Source: Phytophthora sp. 'mugwort'
Lineage: Eukaryota > Oomycota > Peronosporomycetes > Peronosporales > Peronosporaceae
Direction of reading: 5' to 3'
Assembly: GCA_033558025.1 (NCBI GenBank)
Contig: JAUCEF010000001.1
Location: 3,410,001 to 3,474,000, forward strand
Length of the DNA: 64,000 bases
The notes below the pieces were generated by a model. The model was not told the origin of the DNA. It ran no database searches and saw nothing but the letters and a program-made list of their open reading frames with translations. Shown piece after piece: positions 1-10,103 of this stretch. The translations under genes and the position numbers were made by a program. Every line of letters begins with the position of its first letter. The stretch's first letter is position 1.

Positions 1-989
1 GTGAAATCTGCGTGGACCACCTGTGACGACTGGTTGTGTGCGTTCATATCCACTTGTCCGTGTGCGTTCGTAGCCGTCACTAGTTCCGCGTATTCGTCCG
101 GAGCCGACAGTTTGCGGCTTCCAGGGCCACGCGTCGCGTTGCTTGGGCCACGGCCACTTGCAGTTGCTCCGTTGCCGATCAAACCCGTGAGATGGAAAGT
201 TGTGCTGTCGTTACTGCGTGCCGACGATAGATTGGAATTGGCTCCGTTCTCCTCTGAGTCGCGGTACTGGTACGAATAGCTGGTCATCTTGCGGTTACTA
301 AACGTGGGGCTTACGCCTCCTTTCGTGTTGAAGACGCTGCTGTCCGTACTGCTGGAAATACTGGGATTGTACTGCTGGCTCGCGGCACTGGACCTCGTTG
401 AGCTCGCGTAGCTCATGTCGAAGCCCTTAGACATACCCAGCTCTCCGGGCGTGAGTTCAATGGACATTTCGGGCATACCAAGCTCCTGTTCCTTCTTGAA
501 TCCTCGGTGTGCAGGCACCGTCAAGCACGTGGCTCCCGCAGGCGGGGACATTGCGGACTCGCGGGTCTTCTGGATGCGTTTCCTACGCATTCTCAGGAAC
601 AACAACGTAGCAATGACGAGCGCTAAGACAACAATGGCAATGCCGATAGAGAGGCCAGCGCCGCCATTACCGCCATCATCACTCGCACCTTTTGCCGCCG
701 TCTCACCTGAACCTGTAGAGGACGATCCCGTCGCGGGGGCTGTCGTGGCTGTCGTGGCTGGCGCTGTGGTCGATGGACTCGGGGCGTCCGTGACTGCCGA
801 CGCATCGTCGTTAGAGGACGAAACCGCACTCTGGGACGCCGAAGCAGAAGCGGAAGAAGCTGCCGAGGGTTTCGTCGTGGACGTCGACGAGGTGGAGTTC
901 GAGGAGGACGTCGAGGAGGCTCCTGAGGTAACTGAATTGAGGAGACTATTGACCAGGTCGTCGGTAGACACACCGGCCGCCGTCCTCAT
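1..989 (-). CDS. Partial single-pass membrane protein with Ser/Thr-rich ectodomain (C-terminus off the left edge)
   Basis: The minus strand is open from the TAG at 996-998 down to base 1. From the ATG at 987-989 it reads a short N-terminus, about 100 residues of Ser/Thr/Ala-rich, stalk-like sequence, a Gly-Asn-Gly hinge, one strong transmembrane segment (GLSIGIAIVVLALVIATLLF) and a basic stop-transfer (RMRRKR). A polar, Ser-rich cytoplasmic part follows and is cut by the window edge. No signal peptide follows this ATG, so a 5' exon probably lies upstream. The run of C bases plus TTAG just before 995 would make a reasonable 3' splice site. A candidate 5' exon at about 1010-1305 starts MVPANNLG and is Cys-containing, but I found no phase-correct donor. 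The topology resembles oomycete receptor-like kinases, but no kinase domain is inside the window, so the function is unknown. Confidence 0.6.
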   Translation of the reverse strand, partial: MRTAAGVSTDDLVNSLLNSVTSGASSTSSSNSTSSTSTTKPSAASSASASASQSAVSSSNDDASAVTDAPSPSTTAPATTATTAPATGSSSTGSGETAAKGASDDGGNGGAGLSIGIAIVVLALVIATLLFLRMRRKRIQKTRESAMSPPAGATCLTVPAHRGFKKEQELGMPEMSIELTPGELGMSKGFDMSYASSTRSSAASQQYNPSISSSTDSSVFNTKGGVSPTFSNRKMTSYSYQYRDSEENGANSNLSSARSNDSTTFHLTGLIGNGATASGRGPSNATRGPGSRKLSAPDEYAELVTATNAHGQVDMNAHNQSSQVVHADF

Positions 990-998
990 CGTTCTCTA

Positions 999-2456
999 AG
1001 GGGGGGGTTCTTGTGACTACGCTACGCTTTGTCCAATTTCCCTGTTCCTGCTTGCCTTTGCTCGCCAATGACACCAAATGGCTCAAAAAGGAGTCAGTGC
1101 CTTCCTTGGGTTCTACGGTACTGGAGCTCTTGCCGATCTGAAGCATACTGAGGCCCAGTGGTTTCGACCGATATATAGGCGGCTTTGATTGACAAAAAAA
1201 GTCGGTAGAAGGCCGGCAATCGGCCAACGCCACTGACGATTCGTCACAGATGCCGCCGCTGTATGCGTCGCAGCAGCCAGCGCCCAAGTTGTTTGCTGGA
1301 ACCATGCGATTAGACGTGGGGGCGACGCGAGTCGCGACGCAAAAATGTTGGACTGTACAGACGATCCTTTTGACTGTGATTATCGCAAACTGGAGTGTGC
1401 TTTAATATTGTACAATCGGGCATTTAAGCGTCACTATCAAGTGTACATGCTTGAAAGCTGACCAGTCTAGTCAATCAATGCGAGACGGGCGATGCAGCGT
1501 TAGTTAAAAGCTGGTGATCCAAATGATGAAGAGGGGGAAAGTGTGGCTGCTGTCGGAGACCCAGGAAAACATGTCGACGGAAATTGAAGGAGCGACTTCA
1601 GTGGATGGCGCAGATGCGATGAGGGTGTCTTCATGAACGCTACAGGGTTTGAACAATTAAACGAGCATGTTAGGATACACACAGCAGAAGTCAATGCTGG
1701 AGTCAATGCTGGACTTCTTCAGCTTTTCTGGTGGAAACGGACCATCAGCATAGTTAAGCACCCCTGATTAGTGTTATTCAAATAGTTTGACTCGCCCGTA
1801 ACCAGAAGATAAAACTTGCTCTTGTGTTATAATAATTGCCAAGCCTCACTACCTAAGTGTATTTCAGTTCAGGATATTACGGACGAGGGGATTTCCTGCA
1901 TTGTGCCGGTAACAGTGCCAGTCTCACGCTTGCGAGCGCCACAAACACACATGGCAGCCATGTCTGGCTATGAGACGCGTGATCCGCTTTACCGTCAAGT
2001 TGATGTCGCCTCGGACCAGAAAACAGTCCCATGGCAGAAGAAGGGCAGCGCCATATGACGATCTTTCGGTGCCAATATCCCTTACATGTAACCTCAGCGT
2101 CGTCCTCATGGTAGACTCCATGTATAGTACAGTGCTTAAGTACCTCGAAACGACACATGCCCTTGCACACATTCCGTCATTCTTACACTCCCGCTCAAGG
2201 TCTTGAACGGCACCAGCTTACTACTATTACCATACTTCTTTACGCTTGCAAGGCCTTCCCGAGGTATCCGTGGTGAGCTAAATACCTGTTCGCTAGTTGA
2301 ATTCCTTCCGGTCCGTGTTTTGCGTTCAATCCTGCCAAACTATTCAGAGGTTACATTTATCCAGGATTAAATCTCAGCGTGACAAGCAATAAGAAATCTA
2401 CTCATTTTCTTTAGAAAGACGACGATCCCGTCCTTTTACTCTTTTTTCCTACCTGC
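999..2456. other. Intergenic region, no supported gene
   Basis: About 1.4 kb between the partial membrane protein and the 3' end of ATG2. It contains a possible 5' exon of the membrane protein (about 1010-1305, minus), a 12-base direct duplication near 1690-1713 (GTCAATGCTGGA twice) and AT-rich sequence. The short ORFs present have no recognisable domain and are not called. Confidence 0.5.
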
Positions 2457-5400
2457 TTAGATCGCCCGGAAGTCCTTGAATTTGTTCTCAATATCCTCCT
2501 TCAGCTCCGGGTCCACAGCGTTGCGCACCCCAATGAGCGCCTTTGCCACGGCTTCAGACGCGCCAATCATGGGACGTAATACCGCCACAGGCACGGCGCG
2601 AATCACTGACCGTACATAGCCCTGCGAGCCCGTCTTCTTGTACTCAACGAGTGGCACAGCCACTATGGTCTTAGCAGCCACGTGCAGCTCACGTGCCAAT
2701 GAGTCGTACGCCTGACCGAAGCCCTCGGCGGCGCTCGCCGGTTGCTGCGTCAGATACTGGCGGCCGCCGATGCCTCCACCCGCGTCCTGCGCGTTGCGGA
2801 TCCCGCCGCCGCCCATCCGCCGCGAATTACGTGCGATGCGACTGCCAGCCTGTCGGTACTTAAGCTGCTTGCGGCGCAGCGCTGACGACGACGACACGAC
2901 GTCATCCGCGTGCTCTAGCAGCGCCTGTGTGCCCTGAGCCATCTTGGACGCCGTGTTGAGCGTCTCGACCGTCACCGACTTGAGAAAACTGGACGCACCC
3001 TTCTTTATACCACGCACAAGCCGCCGGTCACGTCCGTAATGCTCCATTGGGAGTAAAATCAAGTCTGCTGCACCAGCGCCAATGTTCACGAACGGACGTA
3101 GCGGTGGCATCGACACACTCGCCACACACTTGTGAATCTGATGCCGTGAAATATCCTGCACCCATGATACCAATACATTCTCGCCCAGAGCTGTCCAACC
3201 GTTCAGTCCACTCATTTGCACGCGTCGAAGTACCAGCTCCATACCTTCCAATACGAACAGGTTGATCACTTCCAGGTAGTCACCGGCACGCAGCGCCGCA
3301 TAATCCACATGATTAGGCCGGTAGTCGATCTTAATCTTGCACGGTTTAATGTCAATACTCTGGAAGAACCAAGCATTAAGACTCACGTTTGCCTCGGCTG
3401 CAAGAGCACTCTCTCCAATTGGTTTCATCTCCGTCCCGCTCTCATGTATCATTATCTCACCGTCTTCATCGGTCTCGTCCAGCATCGGTCCAATCTGTCG
3501 CCGTGCTGGACGCTTCAATGCCTGAGGCTCCTCAGTAGGTACGAACTGTCGCAAGAACTTCACGACTTCCTGGTCCAAATTAATGCGCAGCGGCAACAAA
3601 CGAGCCTTAAGACGGTGCTCCTCGCACAGATTGGCTCCTGGTCGTACAGTGATCAACTGCAGACGCATCATTGAACTGCCACTTTCCCGTGGATGAGTCG
3701 CTTCTGACTTCCAGTAGCAGATAATCTTGCGGATCTGCGAGGTGGAAATATAGTCCAGCAGCTCCACATCACCCAATGCCAACACTGTATGAGACGCCAG
3801 CGACTGCGTCTCCGTCTCATTAAACAAATCCAGACGCAGTTGGATACGAGTCACGACCAACTCGAGCATTTCCTCCGTCTTGCGACCACTTTTCTTCAAC
3901 GAACGCTTCCGAGACGGCATGTTGTCACTAGATGCAGCTCTTGTCCTGGTGGCAGGATCTCGCTTCATAAACGATGTCGTCGGTGCAGTTTTTGCGATAG
4001 TAAACAGAGAAGAATTACCATCGTTTCCAAAGAGGTCACCGCCATCTGAAGGAACGTAATTGTCCAGTAAAGCGTCCAACAGCTTCTCTTTCTTTGCTGT
4101 AGCGCTATCAAGCTGCTTTTCCTTCAAGTTCTCTTCAGTGTGGTTATCCATTGGAACGTGAAGCCTTACAGCTTCACTAGCATCGCGCGTCCAGTCGCAA
4201 CCACCGAAGAACCGTACGCAGATGTTTAAATTACGCAGCAATACATGTCGTACAACAATTGGTGGCGTCGCTTCCACTTTACGTACTCCATTCTCCCGTG
4301 CAATAGATCGAATAGCGTCGTCGAATTCCTTTTCACCAAAAGAAAGGGAAGTAGCTGAGCCACCGACTGGGATTTCAACATGATGAGGGTAAATCCGCGA
4401 CGGCGGGCCAGTCATAGGGACGCCACTATCATCAGCTCGGTCATCATAGAACCAACGTGCTGTTGGCTGGTCGGGTGGAGATACAGTAGACATCCCAAAC
4501 GACGATAACGGGGCCTTTGGGTGGCTGCTAGTCGACGAAAATGACGCCTGTCTGGTAGGAATAGCACGTGGAGACGACGTCACAGAAGGTCTTGGTCGCT
4601 CTTCTCCTTGTTCGTACAACGGTCCACCCTGTTCTCGACCGTTAGCATCCTCTTCATCCATATCATCGACTTCATGCTCACTGTTTGACTCCATGTCAAG
4701 TAACCGGTTGAATCGCGACTGGAGATCCTCATCCAGAGCAAAATCCAGTTCGATTTCTTGGCCTTCATCCTCTCCGGCATCAATAATCGACATCGACATC
4801 GCATTTGGTATCATCTTGTTGGCGTCTGTACCTTCGTCGCCTCTTTCGTTAACGATTTGGTGAGCGACGCTCCGGTCTTCCATCAGATCCATTCGATGCG
4901 AGAAGGAAGACGCTGTTTCTTCTGTCTGTAGGTCACTAAGCTCCACCTCGTCAGGTCTGTTCTGCATACCCCACCAGTTCTTGGACGCAGCCGGGATAGC
5001 GCCCATGGAGAAGTAATTCGCGTCGAGATCATCAGCTTCATCGTCCTCTTCGAGATCATACGCATTATCGCTGCTGTAGTCTATTGTGGCCTGTCCAACA
5101 CTAGGTGCTGTGCTCGTAGGTTGTATAGACGCTAGAGCTGGCGCCTTCTCTTCCACTGGCTCGAATAGTGGAAAATCTTCGCTAGAGACCTCACTCTTAA
5201 CTGTTTCATGACCAACATCACCAGTACTTCCACCTGGTGCAAGCCACCGTGCTGCTTCCTCATTATAAGGCATTGCTGTATCAGGAGATGAGCCCATACG
5301 CATCGATCCGCTTGGTGAGTTTGTTCCAGCTGACGAGAACCAAGGATCTTCTCCAGTTCTGTTCACTTGTGGGTGATCCTGCTTTGGTTCAGGTTCCATC

Positions 5401-8400
5401 AAAAAAGCCCCAGCTGATTCGTCTTCATGTCCATTAAATGATCGTTTCTGAGAGTAATAGTCTTCAATCACAAGCTCATTAATACGAATCGGCTTTTCAG
5501 ACTTCCGTCTCTCTTCTCGTTGATACCGTAGTCGTAACTCCGATGCAGAGAGCTCGTCATCGTGCTCGAGTCCATGAACCACACGGTCTTTTTCTCTCTG
5601 GATCGAATCCATACGTGTACGCAGCAAGCGAGCTTCTGTATCAGTAGCAACAGTTTTCCCAGGAAAAATCTTCTTGCCACCACCAAAAGCGTCTTCATCG
5701 ATTTGCTCAAGAATACTAATAAAACCTCGACCAGAACCCCCACTTTCGCCAATAGACAGACGTTCACTTCGGACGCTGCTTGTGCTGGAGAAATCAGAGA
5801 TCCCTGGCACAGTTGAAGGCTCAGAAACAGAGCCAATTGACCGCATGCTGCTTGCAGGAGCTGGACTCAAATTCGTCACAACTGAGACACTGGATGAGTC
5901 ACTTTCTCCGTCCAGACCCACATACGCAGTAGTATCGCGTGGCTCTTGTTCGATTGCGAGTTGGTCGGTCCACACTGACAGCAACTCAATTAGTGTGTTA
6001 AAAGAATCAAAGCACGCGTAAATATTGGCCGTGCCCAGGTTTAATTCCACCGATAACTCTGGCGACGTAGCTGAAGCCGAAGCCTTTTCTTCAAGTTGAC
6101 CGCGCGATGCAGACGCAACTTCCAAAGCCGTGGGTGGGACCAGCACGCGCAGGAAAATGTCCACAAAGTCCATCGTGGCAATCTGCAAGAATCCAAACTT
6201 CTCCAAGAACGTAAGCAAAGAGGGATACTCTGCATCCAGACTACCAGCGTACGTATCTGCAAACTTGAGAGCTTTTTTCTTCGAGTTTTTTGCGCTACTA
6301 CGAAGGAAAATGTCGTTTCCTAAAAGAACCTCGTCAATTTCTTCATAACCTGATCGCGTTTGCGTCAAGAAGAGCTCCAAGTCGGCCATAGATATTTTAT
6401 AACCCTGCATGACAGCACCCGTGACGACATTCGAAGACACGCTGATCTTGCCCAGCACGAGAATCACACGTGACGTCAGCGTGAGTGGCGCGTAGTCGAC
6501 TATTACGTCGTAAAAGTTGACAAAAAGCTTCGTGAACACGGTCTTTGGCGCTGTTGCTAGTGGTACAGTATCGTACTCGCCTCCACGCTTAATCGTCTCA
6601 AAGAGTATCGTACTCTCCTCATCTGACATGTTCGCCGAGTCCAGCGGAATAATTGGGACGGGATATTCCATCAGCACCATATCCAGCATTTGAAAGAGCC
6701 ATTTGGAACGCACATCATAGCGCAAACTGAGGTGCGAGAGCTGCAGCTCCACTTTCATCTCACGCATCTCGTTCGTTTGGTCAGCGATGTCAATACCCAT
6801 GAAAAAAATGGGAGCTTTTGAGACACCAAATGGTGTCCTATACAGAATCGGCACAACTGCATTTGTGCGGCCATCCTCTTCCAGTAACGTAGTGTTTTGG
6901 GCAAGCACGTGAACTCGGGAGACCAACTGGCCCATCCATTGTGAAATCTGGAAGACTTTTAAAGTCTGGAAGGCGAAATGATAAGTGAACAGAACGTCCT
7001 CAGACTTCGCCAGATCCAATTCTGATCCTTCAATCTCGTGCGATATCGCAACTTGAGTAGAAGAGATTGAAGACTGGGAAACATAGTCACATATCCGGAC
7101 AGTTCCTTCGCCTAATGTGAGGTTCAGGCTCATGTAGCTGGGTATCAACCGATTGCGAAGCGCAGCCGTGGCAAGCACCTGATTGTAGCTGTCGACATCG
7201 ATAGGGTTGATCATCAAAAGAGCGTCAAAAAGCACCATCAATCGGTCCAGAGAAGACTTGAACAAAACTGCGTTAGCACAGGGAAGTCCGATTTCCAAGG
7301 AATACAGTGAAGCCGCCGCTGCTGCACTCTCGTAGGACTCTGTACGCCCCAACGCTTCCAGATTCCAACCATTCAAACCCACTCTTCCACCATCATTGTC
7401 ATCCCCACTAACGTCATCAGGCGAACTACCAACTGACGCACCATCGGGGCTTTGACTAGCATCTTGTGATAAGTTCTGTTTGCTAGCAATAGCAGCCTTC
7501 ATTTCATCACGTGAAGGCGTTTGAAGCCGCAATCGAAGAGTGCAAACGTCCCCCGAGCACTCGTCACTACCGGCAGTGATCAGCACTGCTTTATCCAACC
7601 GAGAACTCCGTTGATTGCCATTTTCTGGCGTCAATAATGACACCTTGGCGTTGTCAAAAGAAGAATCAAATTCTGCCAACCACGGTAGTGAAGCTCCTTC
7701 CCTATACTGAGGTGGCATTGGTACACTTCTTTCAGCAGTGTCATCACCTTTGCCATCAGCTCGCGGAGAGCACGACGACACTTTAACATTTTCTAGAGTG
7801 ATCACAAGCCTGTCCTCGCACAGACCACGCTTTGACGATAAACCAAAGCGAATCAGGTCGCTATTAACCATAGGAAACCGCAGCGTCATCTGCACGAATT
7901 CCGTTGTCATATCCAGCGTTTTCGTGAACTCTTTGGCTTCATTTCCAGTAGATTCTGTTCGCTTTGACGCCGACGGATCTTCTTCCAGGAGGGCAAGAAG
8001 ACGGTGAGCTCGATCCAGCAGATACATATCCCATTCCACCAGAACGGGTTGGACATTTACTCGGACCCCAAGAGAAGAAATTGCTGCTGGAGTGTCATCC
8101 TCTGATTCAGGCTCGAAATCAATGCGTAGTTGAGCTGACAGATTTGTTGACAAATTCACTCTACGACCGGAAACTGGAGAGGTATCCGAGAATTTCAAAA
8201 CGCACGTAGACAGCATCGCAGCTTCGTCTTCTTCGGCATCCAAAGACATGCGCGGAAGCGTCTTCTCCGTGATCGTAAACTTCCCGATAGTGAACGCAAG
8301 CAATGTGTACTGTGAGTAGGCCAAGCTTGAGAATATAATGTCCTTAAACAAAAGTTCCAAGCGCTCCAGACCATCGGTAGATGGTAAGGGTTTTGTGGGT

Positions 8401-10103
8401 CTGACGGGTGCACGAAGGAATCGGCTATCACTCATTGCAGCTTCATCCTCTTGTTCACTCAGTGAATCTTCGCGTCTTTCCTCGTCATCCGGGAGATCAT
8501 CATACAGAAGAACACACTCACATTCCATCAGGTGAAGCTTCACTCGCGATTGTACTCGACGTGCTGCTCGGTTCTGCGCAGCTGTTGTGGACCACGACAA
8601 CTGACTTTTGCCTTGTATTTCATTCTCATCAAAGCCATATCGCGCCGATGCATACATCGACTGGCTCATCATAGCCGAGTTTTCAAGCGACACACCCGGC
8701 GCAATCGAGCTAGCGAGCCCCGATTCACACTCGAAAAATCCGTCATCTTCGTCTTCCAGGTCGGACAATCCAATGCTTTCGACACTTTCTGCTGCAGATA
8801 ACTTCCGCATCTTAAAAGATGTCGATGTCGTGTCCAAATCCGTTGATTTCCTACGTCGTTGAGCAGTTTGCAGCTCGTCCTGCGTCTGTCGATACTGAAG
8901 TAACAGCTGCTCAATGCGTTGGAACTCCTTTAACGACAAATTGAGTGCCCCTCTCTCTCCACCACCGTCTCCATCATCACTTCCAGTCATCCAAGCAGGT
9001 CGATCATCACAAATAGACTTGAACATCCTTGAGGACGTATATGGATCATCCAAATAATGTGTTTGTACCTTAACTGGATCCGTTGAAAACGCATCAATAA
9101 TTTTGCCAAGTTCCGAGAAATATTGGGGCTGCAACACGATCCGGATAGAGTGGAAAAAGACGTCTGCATCCGTTGCAGGTGCCTCTAATGCTTCATAATG
9201 AGACAATTTCACCTGAATATAATTCAGCTTGGTTGAATCACTAGCCAAGAACGGATGCAGCACCATATCGCTATATTCCGTGCGTCGGCGCTCTGTCCAA
9301 CGGTCTTCTTCGCCTTCTTCTTCACTGCTCAAGTGCAAATCCATACTGACACCACGGAACTTGATACCTTTCTGGGAAATCCCAAAGAGCGTACTGCCTG
9401 CCATGGATTGCATCCCTCCACTCATTGTCTGTGATCCATACATCGAGTGGTTCACACTGCTCTGTCCGTAGCCACTCTGCATCTCAGTCACTGACTCGTC
9501 CGTAAATTGTGCCCATTGCAATTTACAAAGCAGTGCCACATCTCGTCCATTATGTTGCTCTCCTGTCTCCAATCTTAGACAAATATTCGACAATGTGACT
9601 TTAATCTTGGACGTCACTTGCTCAATCCAGCTGGCTACAAAGTCAAGTCCTTCCTGCGAGATCTCGTCCACGGGTTCAGGTGGTATGAGCTTCTTCTCCT
9701 CCTTGTGCTCTTGCTGTGTGTTCTGCTTCTCCTCTGATTCTGTGTAACTCTCTCTTGTCTGTGTCTCGTCCTTCTCCAACGGGACCAAAATGATCTCAAT
9801 GTCGTCGATCTCCACTAAGCAGCTCTCGCTCATGATGTTGGCGTATGAGATGGCTACTCTGACAGAGCCTAGGTAGCCCTTCTTGACCTTGAAAGGCAGT
9901 CTCTGAGCCTCACAGAGCTCAGCGTTAAGCACCTCGGCGTTGAGCAGCAGATCGCAGAGCTCCAAGCGGCCAGAGCGTAGGTGGACGTCCAACTGGTCCA
10001 GATCCAGCTCATCCGCGGCCAGGAAGCGGCCGATCATGCGCTTGAGCACGAACTTGTACAGCCGCTTGAGCGCCGGGTCCGTCAACTGCTTGAAGAACTG
10101 CAT
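2457..10103 (-). CDS. ATG2: Autophagy-related protein 2 (ATG2), lipid-transfer protein
   Basis: A single exon encodes 2,548 residues. The N-terminus (MQFFKQLTDPALKRLYKFVL, then LDLDQLDVHLRSGRLELCDL) is a chorein-type N-terminal domain. Around the last third lies the ATG2 CAD-type segment (NICVRFFGGCDW). The C-terminus carries the ATG_C domain (GAGAADLILLPMEHYGRD, GIKKGASSFLKSVTVETLN, then an amphipathic tail ending FKDFRAI). The family forms a long hydrophobic groove that moves phospholipids from the ER to the growing phagophore, working with ATG9 and ATG18. Low-complexity acidic and Ser-rich insertions in the middle make it longer than the roughly 1,600-2,300 residues usual in yeast and animals. 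The start is the first Met of the chorein domain. No intron is needed to keep the frame over 7.6 kb. Confidence 0.93.
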   Translation of the reverse strand: MQFFKQLTDPALKRLYKFVLKRMIGRFLAADELDLDQLDVHLRSGRLELCDLLLNAEVLNAELCEAQRLPFKVKKGYLGSVRVAISYANIMSESCLVEIDDIEIILVPLEKDETQTRESYTESEEKQNTQQEHKEEKKLIPPEPVDEISQEGLDFVASWIEQVTSKIKVTLSNICLRLETGEQHNGRDVALLCKLQWAQFTDESVTEMQSGYGQSSVNHSMYGSQTMSGGMQSMAGSTLFGISQKGIKFRGVSMDLHLSSEEEGEEDRWTERRRTEYSDMVLHPFLASDSTKLNYIQVKLSHYEALEAPATDADVFFHSIRIVLQPQYFSELGKIIDAFSTDPVKVQTHYLDDPYTSSRMFKSICDDRPAWMTGSDDGDGGGERGALNLSLKEFQRIEQLLLQYRQTQDELQTAQRRRKSTDLDTTSTSFKMRKLSAAESVESIGLSDLEDEDDGFFECESGLASSIAPGVSLENSAMMSQSMYASARYGFDENEIQGKSQLSWSTTAAQNRAARRVQSRVKLHLMECECVLLYDDLPDDEERREDSLSEQEDEAAMSDSRFLRAPVRPTKPLPSTDGLERLELLFKDIIFSSLAYSQYTLLAFTIGKFTITEKTLPRMSLDAEEDEAAMLSTCVLKFSDTSPVSGRRVNLSTNLSAQLRIDFEPESEDDTPAAISSLGVRVNVQPVLVEWDMYLLDRAHRLLALLEEDPSASKRTESTGNEAKEFTKTLDMTTEFVQMTLRFPMVNSDLIRFGLSSKRGLCEDRLVITLENVKVSSCSPRADGKGDDTAERSVPMPPQYREGASLPWLAEFDSSFDNAKVSLLTPENGNQRSSRLDKAVLITAGSDECSGDVCTLRLRLQTPSRDEMKAAIASKQNLSQDASQSPDGASVGSSPDDVSGDDNDGGRVGLNGWNLEALGRTESYESAAAAASLYSLEIGLPCANAVLFKSSLDRLMVLFDALLMINPIDVDSYNQVLATAALRNRLIPSYMSLNLTLGEGTVRICDYVSQSSISSTQVAISHEIEGSELDLAKSEDVLFTYHFAFQTLKVFQISQWMGQLVSRVHVLAQNTTLLEEDGRTNAVVPILYRTPFGVSKAPIFFMGIDIADQTNEMREMKVELQLSHLSLRYDVRSKWLFQMLDMVLMEYPVPIIPLDSANMSDEESTILFETIKRGGEYDTVPLATAPKTVFTKLFVNFYDVIVDYAPLTLTSRVILVLGKISVSSNVVTGAVMQGYKISMADLELFLTQTRSGYEEIDEVLLGNDIFLRSSAKNSKKKALKFADTYAGSLDAEYPSLLTFLEKFGFLQIATMDFVDIFLRVLVPPTALEVASASRGQLEEKASASATSPELSVELNLGTANIYACFDSFNTLIELLSVWTDQLAIEQEPRDTTAYVGLDGESDSSSVSVVTNLSPAPASSMRSIGSVSEPSTVPGISDFSSTSSVRSERLSIGESGGSGRGFISILEQIDEDAFGGGKKIFPGKTVATDTEARLLRTRMDSIQREKDRVVHGLEHDDELSASELRLRYQREERRKSEKPIRINELVIEDYYSQKRSFNGHEDESAGAFLMEPEPKQDHPQVNRTGEDPWFSSAGTNSPSGSMRMGSSPDTAMPYNEEAARWLAPGGSTGDVGHETVKSEVSSEDFPLFEPVEEKAPALASIQPTSTAPSVGQATIDYSSDNAYDLEEDDEADDLDANYFSMGAIPAASKNWWGMQNRPDEVELSDLQTEETASSFSHRMDLMEDRSVAHQIVNERGDEGTDANKMIPNAMSMSIIDAGEDEGQEIELDFALDEDLQSRFNRLLDMESNSEHEVDDMDEEDANGREQGGPLYEQGEERPRPSVTSSPRAIPTRQASFSSTSSHPKAPLSSFGMSTVSPPDQPTARWFYDDRADDSGVPMTGPPSRIYPHHVEIPVGGSATSLSFGEKEFDDAIRSIARENGVRKVEATPPIVVRHVLLRNLNICVRFFGGCDWTRDASEAVRLHVPMDNHTEENLKEKQLDSATAKKEKLLDALLDNYVPSDGGDLFGNDGNSSLFTIAKTAPTTSFMKRDPATRTRAASSDNMPSRKRSLKKSGRKTEEMLELVVTRIQLRLDLFNETETQSLASHTVLALGDVELLDYISTSQIRKIICYWKSEATHPRESGSSMMRLQLITVRPGANLCEEHRLKARLLPLRINLDQEVVKFLRQFVPTEEPQALKRPARRQIGPMLDETDEDGEIMIHESGTEMKPIGESALAAEANVSLNAWFFQSIDIKPCKIKIDYRPNHVDYAALRAGDYLEVINLFVLEGMELVLRRVQMSGLNGWTALGENVLVSWVQDISRHQIHKCVASVSMPPLRPFVNIGAGAADLILLPMEHYGRDRRLVRGIKKGASSFLKSVTVETLNTASKMAQGTQALLEHADDVVSSSSALRRKQLKYRQAGSRIARNSRRMGGGGIRNAQDAGGGIGGRQYLTQQPASAAEGFGQAYDSLARELHVAAKTIVAVPLVEYKKTGSQGYVRSVIRAVPVAVLRPMIGASEAVAKALIGVRNAVDPELKEDIENKFKDFRAI

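Noticed and set aside
415..999. Plus-strand ORF of 194 residues
   Set aside because: The opposite strand in another frame is open over the whole interval and gives a Ser/Thr-rich stalk, a transmembrane helix and a basic stop-transfer. The plus-strand product is only its shadow.
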